This document shows positions 1-6,185 of a DNA stretch of 6,447 bases, in pieces (position 1 is the first letter of the stretch; every line of letters starts with the position of its first letter). The notes under the pieces were generated by a model, which was given only the letters and a program-made list of their open reading frames with translations, was not told the DNA's origin and did not search any database. Origin of the DNA: an uncultured Burkholderiales bacterium (lineage in GTDB: Bacteria; Pseudomonadota; Gammaproteobacteria; Burkholderiales; Burkholderiaceae); NCBI GenBank assembly GCA_937891045.1, contig CALBEV010000167.1:1-6447 (forward strand). The letters are read 5' to 3'. The position numbers were made by a program, and so were the translations under genes.

Positions 1-223
1 AAACTTTCCCATCGGCTTGGCGCACCTCAATGTGCCCACTGCTGGCGCGGTAGTTGGCATAAATGAGCTTGAGCAATGTGCTCTTGCCCATGCCGGATGG
101 GCCATCCAACACCACACACTCACCGGCATGAACCGACAGATTGACTTGGTCCAACACCTGCAGCTGGGCGCCATTTTGGTGGTGCAGCGTGAAGCGCTTG
201 GACACCTGTTTCATTTGCAACAT
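1..223 (-). CDS. phnL: PhnL, C-P lyase ABC-type ATP-binding protein (partial, N-terminal 74 codons)
   Basis: This is the start of an ABC-family nucleotide-binding protein that runs off the left edge of the window. The visible residues begin MLQMKQVSKRF, followed by an HHQNG segment, AGECVVLDGPSGMGKST (Walker A, residues 41-49) and the YANYR stretch typical of PhnL. The Walker B, signature and H-loop motifs lie outside the window. In the known pathway PhnL works with PhnG, PhnH and PhnI to displace adenine from ATP and attach methylphosphonate or another phosphonate to ribose. The ATG at 223 has a good Shine-Dalgarno sequence, AAAGGA, 7 nt upstream; the in-frame ATG at codon 4 is less well placed. 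It follows phnK by 18 nt and is the last visible gene of the minus-strand operon. phnM would be expected further left but cannot be seen. Confidence 0.93.
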   Translation of the reverse strand, partial: MLQMKQVSKRFTLHHQNGAQLQVLDQVNLSVHAGECVVLDGPSGMGKSTLLKLIYANYRASSGHIEVRQADGKV

Positions 224-241
224 CGTCTTGTCCTTTGAGTT

Positions 242-1030
242 TCAGGCTTGCAACACAGAAGACACCAACAATTGGGTGTAAGGGTGTTGGGGATCGTCCA
301 AGACCTGATCGGTGAGACCGGCTTCGACCACCTCGCCGCGTTGCATCACCATCATGCGGTGGGCCAACAAACGGGCCACTGCCAGATCATGGGTGACGAT
401 GACCACGGCCAATTGCATTTGGCGATTGAGTTGGCGCAGCAAATCCAGCACCCGGGCTTGGACCGAAACGTCCAGACCCGATGTGGGCTCGTCCATGAAC
501 ACCAGCCTTGGGCTGGTCACCAAATTGCGGGCAATTTGGAGTCTTTGGCGCATACCGCCTGAAAAAGTGCGGGGCGTGTCATCGATCCGGGCGGTGTCAA
601 TTTCGACCCGCTGCAGCCATTCTTGGGCGGTGCTGCGCAAGCGGCCATAGTGCCGCTCGCCCAGGCCCATGAGCCGTTCGCCCACATTGGCCCCGGCAGA
701 AACGTCCATGCGCAGCCCATCGGCCGCGTTTTGGTGAACGAACCCCCAATCGGTGCGCGCCAACAAGCGTTGCTGGGCTTCGGTCATGGCGTAGATGTCT
801 TGCATTTGTCCGTCACGGCCAAGGTAAGTCACCTGGCCTGCATCGGGCTGGCACCTGGCCGCAATCGCATTGAGCAAGGTGGTTTTTCCAGAACCAGATT
901 CGCCCACCACGGCCATGACTTCGCCCGGCCACAGGTCGAAGCTGGCGTCCTGCAGTGCGACCCGGTCGCCATAGCGCTTTTGTAGGCCACGCACGCGCAG
1001 CAAGGGGGGGGTGTTTTCAGTGGTTTCCAT
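242..1030 (-). CDS. phnK: PhnK, C-P lyase core-associated ABC-type ATP-binding protein
   Basis: This 262-residue protein is a complete ABC ATPase of the dipeptide/phosphonate type, close to the roughly 252 residues of E. coli PhnK. Visible motifs in order are Walker A GESGSGKTT (43-51), the Q-loop glutamine in FVHQN (100), the signature FSGGMRQR (156-163), Walker B LVFMDE (176-181) with the D-loop SGLD, and the H-loop histidine in VTHD (214). Family knowledge places PhnK as a soluble subunit bound to the PhnGHIJ core at PhnJ, rather than as part of a membrane transporter. The PhnK assignment over a generic oligopeptide-transport ATPase rests on the insert with AMTEAQQRLLARTDWGFVHQN and on the neighbours. 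Its ATG lies one base after the acetyltransferase stop (TGACATG), and its own Shine-Dalgarno is weak, so translational coupling is likely. Codons 7-10 contain a run of eight C on the coding strand. Confidence 0.95.
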   Translation of the reverse strand: METTENTPPLLRVRGLQKRYGDRVALQDASFDLWPGEVMAVVGESGSGKTTLLNAIAARCQPDAGQVTYLGRDGQMQDIYAMTEAQQRLLARTDWGFVHQNAADGLRMDVSAGANVGERLMGLGERHYGRLRSTAQEWLQRVEIDTARIDDTPRTFSGGMRQRLQIARNLVTSPRLVFMDEPTSGLDVSVQARVLDLLRQLNRQMQLAVVIVTHDLAVARLLAHRMMVMQRGEVVEAGLTDQVLDDPQHPYTQLLVSSVLQA

Positions 1031-1031
1031 G

Positions 1032-1484
1032 TCAAATCTCGATCACAAAGCTCAAGCCATGCTGTTGAAATCCCAGCGAGGTGTAAAAAGCATGCGCTCG
1101 TTGGCGCTTCTGGTTGGATGACAGCACCAGCTTGTAGCAACCGCTGTCGCGCGCCAGTTGTTGTGCATGGCGCATCATTTGCTGACCCACACCTTGGTGT
1201 TGCCAGGCCTCATGCACCACCACGTCTTCGACAATCGCCGATGGTGTGCCCTGGTGCCCCAAGTTGTGCATGACCAGCAAGGCAAAAGTCCCCACGACTG
1301 CTTGCGCGCTGTCTCCATCACAGGCCACCCACAAGCGGTAATCGGGGTACGAGCGAAATTGCGTCCAAATCAGTTTGGCATCTGCCAAGCTCAAGACTTG
1401 GCCGTTGTCCATGTCGGGCTGGGCATACAGGGCCAGCACCCCGGGAAGGTCGGTTTCTGTGGCTTCTCGGATGTGCAAATTCAT
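1032..1484 (-). CDS. GNAT-family N-acetyltransferase, probable PhnO-like aminoalkylphosphonate acetyltransferase
   Basis: This 150-residue protein has a single GNAT domain covering its full length. It opens with MNLHIREATETDLPGVLALY (beta1-alpha1), has the beta4 strand AIVEDVVVHEAW, then the acetyl-CoA pyrophosphate-binding loop QHQGVG (residues 95-100, Q-x-x-G-x-G), and ends with the NQKRQRAHAFYTSLGF motif typical of the family. The start at 1484 is chosen because its ATG overlaps the phnJ stop as ATGA and because the GNAT fold begins there; a longer upstream reading frame is antisense-like filler over phnJ. No clear Shine-Dalgarno is visible, which fits translational coupling. In E. coli PhnO acetylates aminoalkylphosphonates with acetyl-CoA, a step that lets C-P lyase use 1-aminoalkylphosphonates. 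The same role here is inferred from position between phnJ and phnK; sequence similarity to PhnO is only at family level. Confidence 0.85.
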   Translation of the reverse strand: MNLHIREATETDLPGVLALYAQPDMDNGQVLSLADAKLIWTQFRSYPDYRLWVACDGDSAQAVVGTFALLVMHNLGHQGTPSAIVEDVVVHEAWQHQGVGQQMMRHAQQLARDSGCYKLVLSSNQKRQRAHAFYTSLGFQQHGLSFVIEI

Positions 1485-2383
1485 GGCGTGACGGCGGCAG
1501 TCGTAGGCGCTTCTTGGCGCGATTGGCAATGGTCTGAATCGGAGCACATGTGCAGCCGTTGACCGGCATCGTCGGTGATGACTTCGTCCAAAAAGGCATC
1601 GGTCGCACCGCACAGCGCACAAGCGGTATGCCACTTCTGGACCTCAAATGGGTGGTCTTCAAAAGCCAAGCTCTCGACCGGTGTGTATGGCGGCACCGCA
1701 TAAATGCGTTTCTCGCGGCCCGCACCAAACAGCTGCAAAGCCGGGTTCATGTGCATTTTGGGGTTGTCAAATTTTGGAATGGGCGATGGCGACATGATGT
1801 AGCGCTGGTTCACCAACACCGGGTAGTCGTAGGTGGTGGCAATGTGCCCATAGCGGGCAATGTCTTCGTAAAGTTTCACATGCATCAAGCCGTATTCGGC
1901 CAAGGCGTGCAAGGTGCGCGTTTCGACCTCTCGCGGCTCCAAGCGTTGCATGGGCTCGGGCACCGGCACTTGGTAAACGATGATCTGCCCTTCTACCAAG
2001 GGCTTTTCTGGGATGCGGTGGCGTGTTTGGATGAGTGTGGCTTCGTGGGTTCGGGTGGTGGTGGCCACACCCGCTGTGCGTTCAAAAAAGCGCCGGATAT
2101 TGACCGCGTTGACCGTGTCGTCGGCACCTTGGTCGATGACCTTCAGCACATCGTCTGGTCCGATCACCGATGCGGTGACTTGGATACCCCCTGTGCCCCA
2201 GCCATAAGGCAAGGGCATCTCGCGCGAGCCAAACGGGACTTGGTAGCCTGGGATGGCGACGGCTTTGAGAATGGCGCGGCGAATCATGCGCTTGGTGCGT
2301 TCGTCCAGATAGGCGAAATTGACCGCTGGTGCTGGCTGATGCGCCTGGGTGTCTGGCGCTGGCATTGTTTCGTGGGTGCTCAT
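1481..2383 (-). CDS. phnJ: PhnJ, radical-SAM C-P lyase catalytic subunit
   Basis: This 300-residue protein is the enzyme that cleaves the carbon-phosphorus bond of 5-phosphoribose 1-phosphonate, giving an alkane and 5-phosphoribosyl 1,2-cyclic phosphate. The conserved core starts at NFAYLDERTKRMIRRAILKA (residues 22-41). The glycine in AIPGYQ (46) matches the E. coli glycyl-radical position 32, shifted by 14 residues because of a longer N-terminus. Four cysteines at 255, 258, 280 and 286 form the unusual CX2CX21CX5C pattern of PhnJ; three bind the 4Fe-4S cluster and the last matches the thiyl-radical cysteine. PFGSREMPLPYGWGTGGIQ, PSPIPKFDNPKM and GAGREKRIYAVPP are near-invariant family blocks. 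All catalytic residues are present, so it looks functional. Its ATG overlaps the phnI stop as ATGA and has AAGGTG upstream. Its stop overlaps the acetyltransferase start in the same way. Confidence 0.98.
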   Translation of the reverse strand: MSTHETMPAPDTQAHQPAPAVNFAYLDERTKRMIRRAILKAVAIPGYQVPFGSREMPLPYGWGTGGIQVTASVIGPDDVLKVIDQGADDTVNAVNIRRFFERTAGVATTTRTHEATLIQTRHRIPEKPLVEGQIIVYQVPVPEPMQRLEPREVETRTLHALAEYGLMHVKLYEDIARYGHIATTYDYPVLVNQRYIMSPSPIPKFDNPKMHMNPALQLFGAGREKRIYAVPPYTPVESLAFEDHPFEVQKWHTACALCGATDAFLDEVITDDAGQRLHMCSDSDHCQSRQEAPTTAAVTP

Positions 2384-3516
2384 AGGTTCACCTTGGGTGC
2401 ATGGGGCAAGTCAGATGTCGGTGGGTGGGTTGCTTGGGACGCCTGCGCGCGCATCTTGCGCACCAACTCCAGCTCGGACTGGAAATCGACGTAGTGCGGC
2501 AGCTTCAAGTGCTGAACAAAACCCGAGGCCTCCAAGTTGTCGCTGTGCGACAGGACAAACTCCTGCATCTGTGCGGCCGACTCGACGGGTTCGCCCAATT
2601 CTTCGGCCCGCAGCGCCCGATCGACCAAACTCATGGCCATGGCTTTGCGTTCACTGTAGCCAAAGGCCAGTCCGTAACCGCGGGTGAATTTGGGGGGCTC
2701 GCTTTGGCTGCCAGCGAATTGGTTGACCATTTCGCACTCTGTGATTTCGATGTCTCCAATGGAGATGGCAAAGCCCAGCTCTTCCGGCTCGATCTCCACC
2801 GCCAGTTGGCCTAACCGAATTTCGCCCACGAACGGGTGGGTGTGCGAATAGCCGCGTTGCGTGGAGTAGGCCATGGCCAGCAAGAAGCCCTCGTCGCCAC
2901 GCGCCAAATTTTGCAATCGCGTGGCGCGGCCTGCTGGAAATCGCAGGGGTTCACGCGTCAAATCCATGGGGGCAGGGTCGTCTTTTTTGGGTTCGAAACG
3001 TTCAATCAGCCCTTCTTGGTTGAGCAAGTCCACCACGCGCGGCACCGAGGCGGGGAGGTCTGCACTCTGACCCGTGGCCCCGGTGTCCGGCCCGTCTTCC
3101 GCTTGAGATTGGGCCAACAAACTGAAATCCAGCAAGCGCTGGGTGTAGTCGTAAGTGGGGCCCAAGACTTGGCCGCCGGGTAAGTCTTTGAACGTGGCCG
3201 AAATCCTGCGGTCCAGTTGCATGTCCGCTGTGTGAAGCGGTAGGGTGCTGCCCCATCGCGGCAAGGTGGCACGGTAAGCGCGCAATAAAAATATGGCTTC
3301 GACCAAATCGCCACTGGCTTGCTTGATCGCCAGTGCGGCCAACTCCGGGTCGTACACAGAGCCCTCGGTCATGACGCGGTCGACCGACAGTTTGAGTTGC
3401 TCTTGGATCTGCCGCACACTGAGTTCGGGCTCAGCGGTGTCTCCCCGCCGCTGCGCGGCCACCCGCTGGTAACTGTTGAGAATGGCGGTCTCTCCGCCCT
3501 TGACTGCAACGTACAT
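2380..3516 (-). CDS. phnI: PhnI, C-P lyase core subunit (nucleoside-triphosphate/phosphonate coupling)
   Basis: This 378-residue protein starts MYVAVKGGETAILNSYQ, the standard N-terminus of PhnI (354 residues in E. coli). Conserved blocks follow: ELSVRQIQEQLKLSVDRVMTEG, QASGDLVEAIFLLRAYRATL, GQVLGPTYDYTQRLLDFSLL, RGDEGFLLAMAYSTQRGYSHTHPF, ECEMVNQF, FTRGYGLAFGYSERKAMAM and QHLKLPHYVDFQSELEL. Histidines 336 and 341 in that last block match the metal/active-site pair of E. coli PhnI (328 and 333). The C-terminus has about 20 extra polar residues after the conserved end. PhnI is the subunit that transfers the phosphonate onto the ribose of ATP or GTP; alone it acts as a nucleosidase. The same frame is open upstream to 4134, giving an apparent 584-codon PhnH-PhnI protein. 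I start it at 3516 because AAAGGA lies 5 nt upstream and the family N-terminus begins exactly there. Confidence 0.95.
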   Translation of the reverse strand: MYVAVKGGETAILNSYQRVAAQRRGDTAEPELSVRQIQEQLKLSVDRVMTEGSVYDPELAALAIKQASGDLVEAIFLLRAYRATLPRWGSTLPLHTADMQLDRRISATFKDLPGGQVLGPTYDYTQRLLDFSLLAQSQAEDGPDTGATGQSADLPASVPRVVDLLNQEGLIERFEPKKDDPAPMDLTREPLRFPAGRATRLQNLARGDEGFLLAMAYSTQRGYSHTHPFVGEIRLGQLAVEIEPEELGFAISIGDIEITECEMVNQFAGSQSEPPKFTRGYGLAFGYSERKAMAMSLVDRALRAEELGEPVESAAQMQEFVLSHSDNLEASGFVQHLKLPHYVDFQSELELVRKMRAQASQATHPPTSDLPHAPKVNL

Positions 3517-3517
3517 G

Positions 3518-4134
3518 TCAGTCCTTTCCTGCAGGCAAAATACAAGTGGTGCGCGGCAGGCCAATGACCGGGTCGTTGTGGTCAAAAACACATCGATGCC
3601 ACGCGGGAAAATGCCATGGTTTTGCGCCCACTGTTCGGTGAAGTCTCTGGCCAGACCCGCTACATTCAAGCTGCAAGCTTGGGCGATGCCAGGTCCGGTC
3701 AAGCGCCAAGCTGGCGTGTTCGAGTCAACGCTGTGCACCTCGATCACGCAGGTGGCCGACTGGTCTGGGTCCGCGTCAGTGCCTTGGCGCAAACTGGCCA
3801 AGTGGGGCATGATTTCGCCTGCGGCGATCCACAAAAATTGCGCTTTTTCAGGGTGCTCTACCAATTGGCAACCGGTGTGAAATCGGAGCCACTCGCCCGC
3901 ATGGCTTTGGGCCAAAACAGGCGAAAGCCACAGCGAAGCATCGTCATCGAGCAACGCCAACAACAAGGCCGCTGAAGCGCCGTGGCCTTTGTCGGGCAGC
4001 GCGTTTTTCAGCGGCACTTCCTGTGCACGCCCGGGCATGGACAAGGCTTGCAGGGCCACGCGAAAAACCGCTTGACTGCCCAAAGCCTCGTCGTCAAAAC
4101 CGGCCACCAAACTGTTCAGTTCTTGGGCGCTCAT
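3518..4134 (-). CDS. phnH: PhnH, C-P lyase core subunit, disrupted by a one-base frameshift near its 3' end
   Basis: PhnH is a core subunit needed, with PhnG, PhnI and PhnL, to form the ribosyl triphosphate phosphonate. From the ATG at 4134 the frame gives good PhnH sequence: QAVFRVALQALSMPGR (21-36), SLWLSP, WLRFHTGC (82-89), RLTGPGIA (144-151) and IFPRGID (175-181). After GIDVF the frame gives LTTTTRSLACRAP, which is not PhnH-like. The expected ending, NDPVIGLPRTTCILPAGKD then TGA at 3518-3520, sits intact in the -1 frame. Joining the two frames gives about 205 residues, against 194 in E. coli, with the GID-to-LPRTT distance exactly as in E. coli PhnH (GIDLILTCGERLLAIPRTT). Translation starts in an ATGA overlap with phnG and has AAGGAG 7 nt upstream. 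In the unshifted frame PhnH has no stop of its own and fuses in frame to PhnI. An annotator without the frameshift would list 2380-4134 as one bifunctional protein. Confidence 0.9.
3522..3530 (-). promoter_or_regulatory. Ribosome binding site of phnI
   Basis: The coding strand reads AGGAAAGGA, ending 5 nt before the phnI ATG at 3516, and lies inside the last codons of phnH. It is a strong Shine-Dalgarno match. It decides the phnI start and argues that PhnI is made as a separate protein even though the frame is open upstream. Confidence 0.75.
3584..3588 (-). other. Probable frameshift site in phnH (T5 homopolymer on the coding strand)
   Basis: On the coding strand the codons read GAT GTG TTT TTG ACC. 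Adding one T to this five-T run would give GTG TTT TTT GAC CAC AAC GAC CCG and restore the conserved PhnH ending through to its TGA. The shift must lie between the GID codons and the NDPVIGLPRTT codons, and this run is the most indel-prone spot in that interval. The exact base is inference; the need for a -1 shift is seen directly in the two frames. Confidence 0.75.
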
Positions 4135-4637
4135 GCCTCATCTCCTTCGTCTTCGCCGCCGGCCTCTCGCGCCACGGTGAGGAAATCCACCTTGGTGCTT
4201 TGTGCCTGTTGGTGGCGTTTGGCTTGCAAGTGCAGCAAGTACTCTCGAACCGGGTTCAGCAAGCTGATTTCAAGGTCGGGGTATTGGGTCGGGTCTTGCA
4301 GCAAGGCATCGGCCAAGGCCGCCAAGCGGGCTTGTCGGTGGTCTCGTCCAATCACATACGACACACCCACTGCGGTCGGCGCGTTGGCTTGGGTCAGTCG
4401 CAATGCGCAACGGGTGACTGTCATTTCGCCCAGGTTGAAGCGTTCGCCTGTGCCCCCTATACGGCCTTGGACCATCATCAAACCCGTTTCAGGTTTGCGC
4501 AGCCAGACGGGGGGACTGGTGGTGAACGGCAACAACGCCTGTTGCATCAGGGTGTGTGGCGCCCTTGCCAGCAAGGCCATCCACTGGGCGCGTGTGGTTG
4601 ACGGATTTTCTGGGGCTTTGTCAAAAGAATGAAACAT
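4131..4637 (-). CDS. phnG: PhnG, C-P lyase core subunit
   Basis: From the ATG at 4637 this is a 168-residue protein; E. coli PhnG has 150. The conserved features are TTRAQWMALLARAP (14-27), KPETGLMMVQGRIGGTGERFNLGEMTVTRCALRL (48-81) and the GRDHRQARLAALADALLQ block (97-114), then KVDFLTVAR near the end (149-157). The C-terminus is a short acidic tail. PhnG pairs with PhnI in the core complex and is needed for transfer of the phosphonate to the nucleotide ribose. A longer reading from a TTG at 4679 is rejected because it would run through the operator palindrome and add residues with no family counterpart. A GAGG lies 11 nt before the chosen ATG, a rather long spacing. PhnG is the first gene of the minus-strand operon and overlaps phnH by 4 nt (ATGA). 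Confidence 0.95.
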   Translation of the reverse strand: MFHSFDKAPENPSTTRAQWMALLARAPHTLMQQALLPFTTSPPVWLRKPETGLMMVQGRIGGTGERFNLGEMTVTRCALRLTQANAPTAVGVSYVIGRDHRQARLAALADALLQDPTQYPDLEISLLNPVREYLLHLQAKRHQQAQSTKVDFLTVAREAGGEDEGDEA

Positions 4638-4652
4638 CTGTGTGGCAACCTC

Positions 4653-4680
4653 TTGCTTGTCTAGACAAATCAAATACAAA
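4653..4680 (+). promoter_or_regulatory. Weak candidate sigma-70 promoter for phnF
   Basis: TTGCTT at 4653-4658 and TACAAA at 4675-4680 are separated by 16 nt and face phnF. The operator palindrome falls mostly in the spacer, which would suit autorepression. Both boxes are imperfect, so this is only a suggestion. Confidence 0.2.
4657..4668. promoter_or_regulatory. Probable PhnF operator (12-bp perfect palindrome) in the divergent intergenic region
   Basis: TTGTCTAGACAA is a perfect inverted repeat, 20 nt before the phnG start and 44 nt before the phnF start. The GTCTAGAC core fits the GT-N4-AC pattern bound by GntR/HutC-family repressors, and mycobacterial PhnF sites are reported to have a related core flanked by TGG and CCA. 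With phnF next to it, the simplest reading is an operator controlling both the phnG operon and the phnF-DUF1045-phnN unit. Binding by this PhnF is inference. I see no second copy and no convincing Pho box in the 74-nt intergenic region. Confidence 0.75.
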
Positions 4681-4711
4681 TGTGAGCTTAGGCAAGCTTT
4701 GTGTAGCCTTC

Positions 4712-5479
4712 ATGACAAACATGAACTCTTCTTTTTCAAATGTCACGTCTGAAGACGTGTGGCCCGAGCGCAATCCCTTTTGGTTGCGCATTGCCCAACA
4801 GCTGTCAGAGGCTATCGGACAAGGTGTGTATGCGCCAGGCGCACGATTGCCCTCTGAACATGCTTTGGCGCAGCAGTTCGGGGTCCATCGCCACACCATC
4901 CGCCGCTCTTTGGCCAGCTTGGTGCAGCGCGGCTTGGTGCGCTCCACACAAGGCAGTGGCAGCTTCGTTGAGGCATTTGCGGTGGACTTGGCTTTGGGCA
5001 AACGCACCCGACACCAACACAGCCTCAGCCAAGCAGGTCTGCGTGGTGGTTTGCGCGTACTGCAGTCGTGTGTCCTGCAGGCGGATGCCGCGCAGGCCGA
5101 TGCTTTGAGGGTGGCAGAGGGTGCGCCTGTGTTGTATTTGCAGGTGCAAGGGGAAGGCGCAGGCCAAGTGCTGCATGTCAGCGATCGCTACTTTCCGCTG
5201 CCGCGATTTGAAAAACTGGCCGATGTGGTGCGAGAGACCGGCTCCATCACCCAAGCGTTTGCCCAGCATGGCGTTCCCGATTATTTGCGCAAAGAAAGCC
5301 GCATCAGTGCGCGTTTGCCCAGCCGAGAGGTGGCTGCCTTGCTGTGCCAAGCCCACACCCAGCCTGCCTTGCGGGTCAGCAGTGTGAATGTGGACACCCA
5401 GCAGGTGCCCATTGAATATGCGCTGACTTGGTTTGCGGGTGACCGCGTCACCCTCACGGTAGAACACGATGGCCTTTGA
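4712..5479 (+). CDS. phnF: PhnF, GntR/HutC-family transcriptional regulator of phosphonate genes
   Basis: This 255-residue regulator has an N-terminal GntR winged helix (about 21-86) with PFWLRIAQQLSEAIGQGVY, the recognition part LPSEHALAQQFGVHRHTIRRSL (46-67) and the wing QGSGSFV. A C-terminal UTRA effector domain (about 95-250) has SDRYFPL, RISARLPSREVAALL and the closing block PIEYALTWFAGDRVTLTVEH. E. coli PhnF is 241 residues with the same NRHT-LRR and PAEYS...EFTMEH patterns. The family acts as a ligand-responsive repressor; the effector here is unknown. The ATG at 4712 is chosen as the first past the operator; the ATG at 4721 is an alternative, and neither has a clear Shine-Dalgarno. 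The frame is open upstream to 4556 but that part overlaps phnG antisense. It is divergent from phnG and overlaps the next gene by 11 nt. Confidence 0.93.
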   Translation: MTNMNSSFSNVTSEDVWPERNPFWLRIAQQLSEAIGQGVYAPGARLPSEHALAQQFGVHRHTIRRSLASLVQRGLVRSTQGSGSFVEAFAVDLALGKRTRHQHSLSQAGLRGGLRVLQSCVLQADAAQADALRVAEGAPVLYLQVQGEGAGQVLHVSDRYFPLPRFEKLADVVRETGSITQAFAQHGVPDYLRKESRISARLPSREVAALLCQAHTQPALRVSSVNVDTQQVPIEYALTWFAGDRVTLTVEHDGL

Positions 5480-6185
5480 ACCCACGTCCACACCTTACCG
5501 CTGTGCGGTTTATTTTGTACCAGCCCCAGAAAGTCTCTGGTGGCATGCGGGCAGCACATGGCTGGGCCGTTGTGCCGCCAGTGGCGACAGAACGCCTGCA
5601 TTGGACATCGACGGGGTGGATTCCCTGGTGTTGGAGGCCTGCACGGCCGAGCCTCGGCGTTATGGCTGGCACGCCACGCTCAAAGCACCTTTCATCCTCG
5701 CCGCTGATCAGACAATGGACACTTTGTGTGCACGCGTGCGTGAAGTGGCCGCCAGCTTTCAGGCCTTTGACTTGCCTGCGTTGCGGGTGAGCGCACAAGG
5801 CGATTTTCTGGCTCTGCGACCCGTGGGCGATGTCACGCGAATCCATGCGGTTGCTGCCGCTTGTGTGACCCGCTTGCAAGCCCTGTCGGCCCCTCTGAGT
5901 GCGGCCGAATTGAGCCGCCGTCGTTTGGCCCCGTTGACCCCTGAGCAAGACCGCTTGCTTCTGGAGTGGGGCTATCCCTGGGTGCTGTCGCATTTTCAAT
6001 TTCATATGTCATTGACCGGGCGGCTGAATGCTTTACGCCCTGCAGAAAGAGCGGCATTGATGCAAGCGGCCCAAGTGCATTTTGAGAGCTTGCCTGTTTG
6101 CCGGTTTTCTCACTTGGCCCTTTTCACCGAGTCCCTTCCCGGCAGCGATTTCAAGCTGTTGGAGCACATGGCGTTGCAGGCATGA
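5469..6185 (+). CDS. DUF1045 phosphonate-operon protein, 2H phosphoesterase-like
   Basis: This 238-residue protein belongs to the DUF1045 group of phosphonate-operon proteins. It carries two H-x-[TS]-L motifs spaced as in the 2H phosphoesterase superfamily: HATL (68-71, in YGWHATLKAPF) and HMSL (179-182, in FQFHMSLTG). These are the expected catalytic histidines and threonine/serine. An N-terminal RCAVYFVP strand and a C-terminal FSHLALFTE strand complete the two-lobed pattern. The 2H superfamily acts on 2',3'- or 1,2-type cyclic phosphates, so a role in opening 5-phosphoribosyl 1,2-cyclic phosphate, which PhnP performs in E. coli, is plausible but not shown by the sequence. No signal peptide or membrane segment is seen, so it is probably cytoplasmic. 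It starts inside the last codons of phnF and ends in an ATGA overlap with phnN, so the three genes form one unit. Confidence 0.9.
   Translation: MAFEPTSTPYRCAVYFVPAPESLWWHAGSTWLGRCAASGDRTPALDIDGVDSLVLEACTAEPRRYGWHATLKAPFILAADQTMDTLCARVREVAASFQAFDLPALRVSAQGDFLALRPVGDVTRIHAVAAACVTRLQALSAPLSAAELSRRRLAPLTPEQDRLLLEWGYPWVLSHFQFHMSLTGRLNALRPAERAALMQAAQVHFESLPVCRFSHLALFTESLPGSDFKLLEHMALQA

Noticed and set aside
1485..1634. A longer acetyltransferase starting upstream at 1634.
   Set aside because: The extra 50 residues overlap the phnJ cysteine motif in another frame and are basic, Cys/Arg-rich filler. The GNAT fold begins at the ATG at 1484, which shares ATGA with the phnJ stop.
1550..2494. A long plus-strand open frame (314 codons) opposite phnJ.
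   Set aside because: It is antisense to one of the best-conserved genes here, has no recognisable domain, and is rich in His, Gly, Val and Trp as expected from the complement of GC-rich codons.
2380..4134. A single 584-residue bifunctional PhnH-PhnI protein.
   Set aside because: The joining segment is the out-of-frame reading of a well-conserved PhnH ending, and phnI has its own strong ribosome binding site and canonical N-terminus. Kept only as a possible consequence of the frameshift.
4638..4717. A Pho box (PhoB site) before phnG.
   Set aside because: One TTGTCAT-like half-site occurs on the minus strand at the phnF start, but no properly spaced second half-site follows.
4805..5491. A 228-codon minus-strand open frame opposite phnF.
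   Set aside because: It has no recognisable domain and covers the phnF helix-turn-helix and UTRA regions in antisense, so it is a shadow frame.
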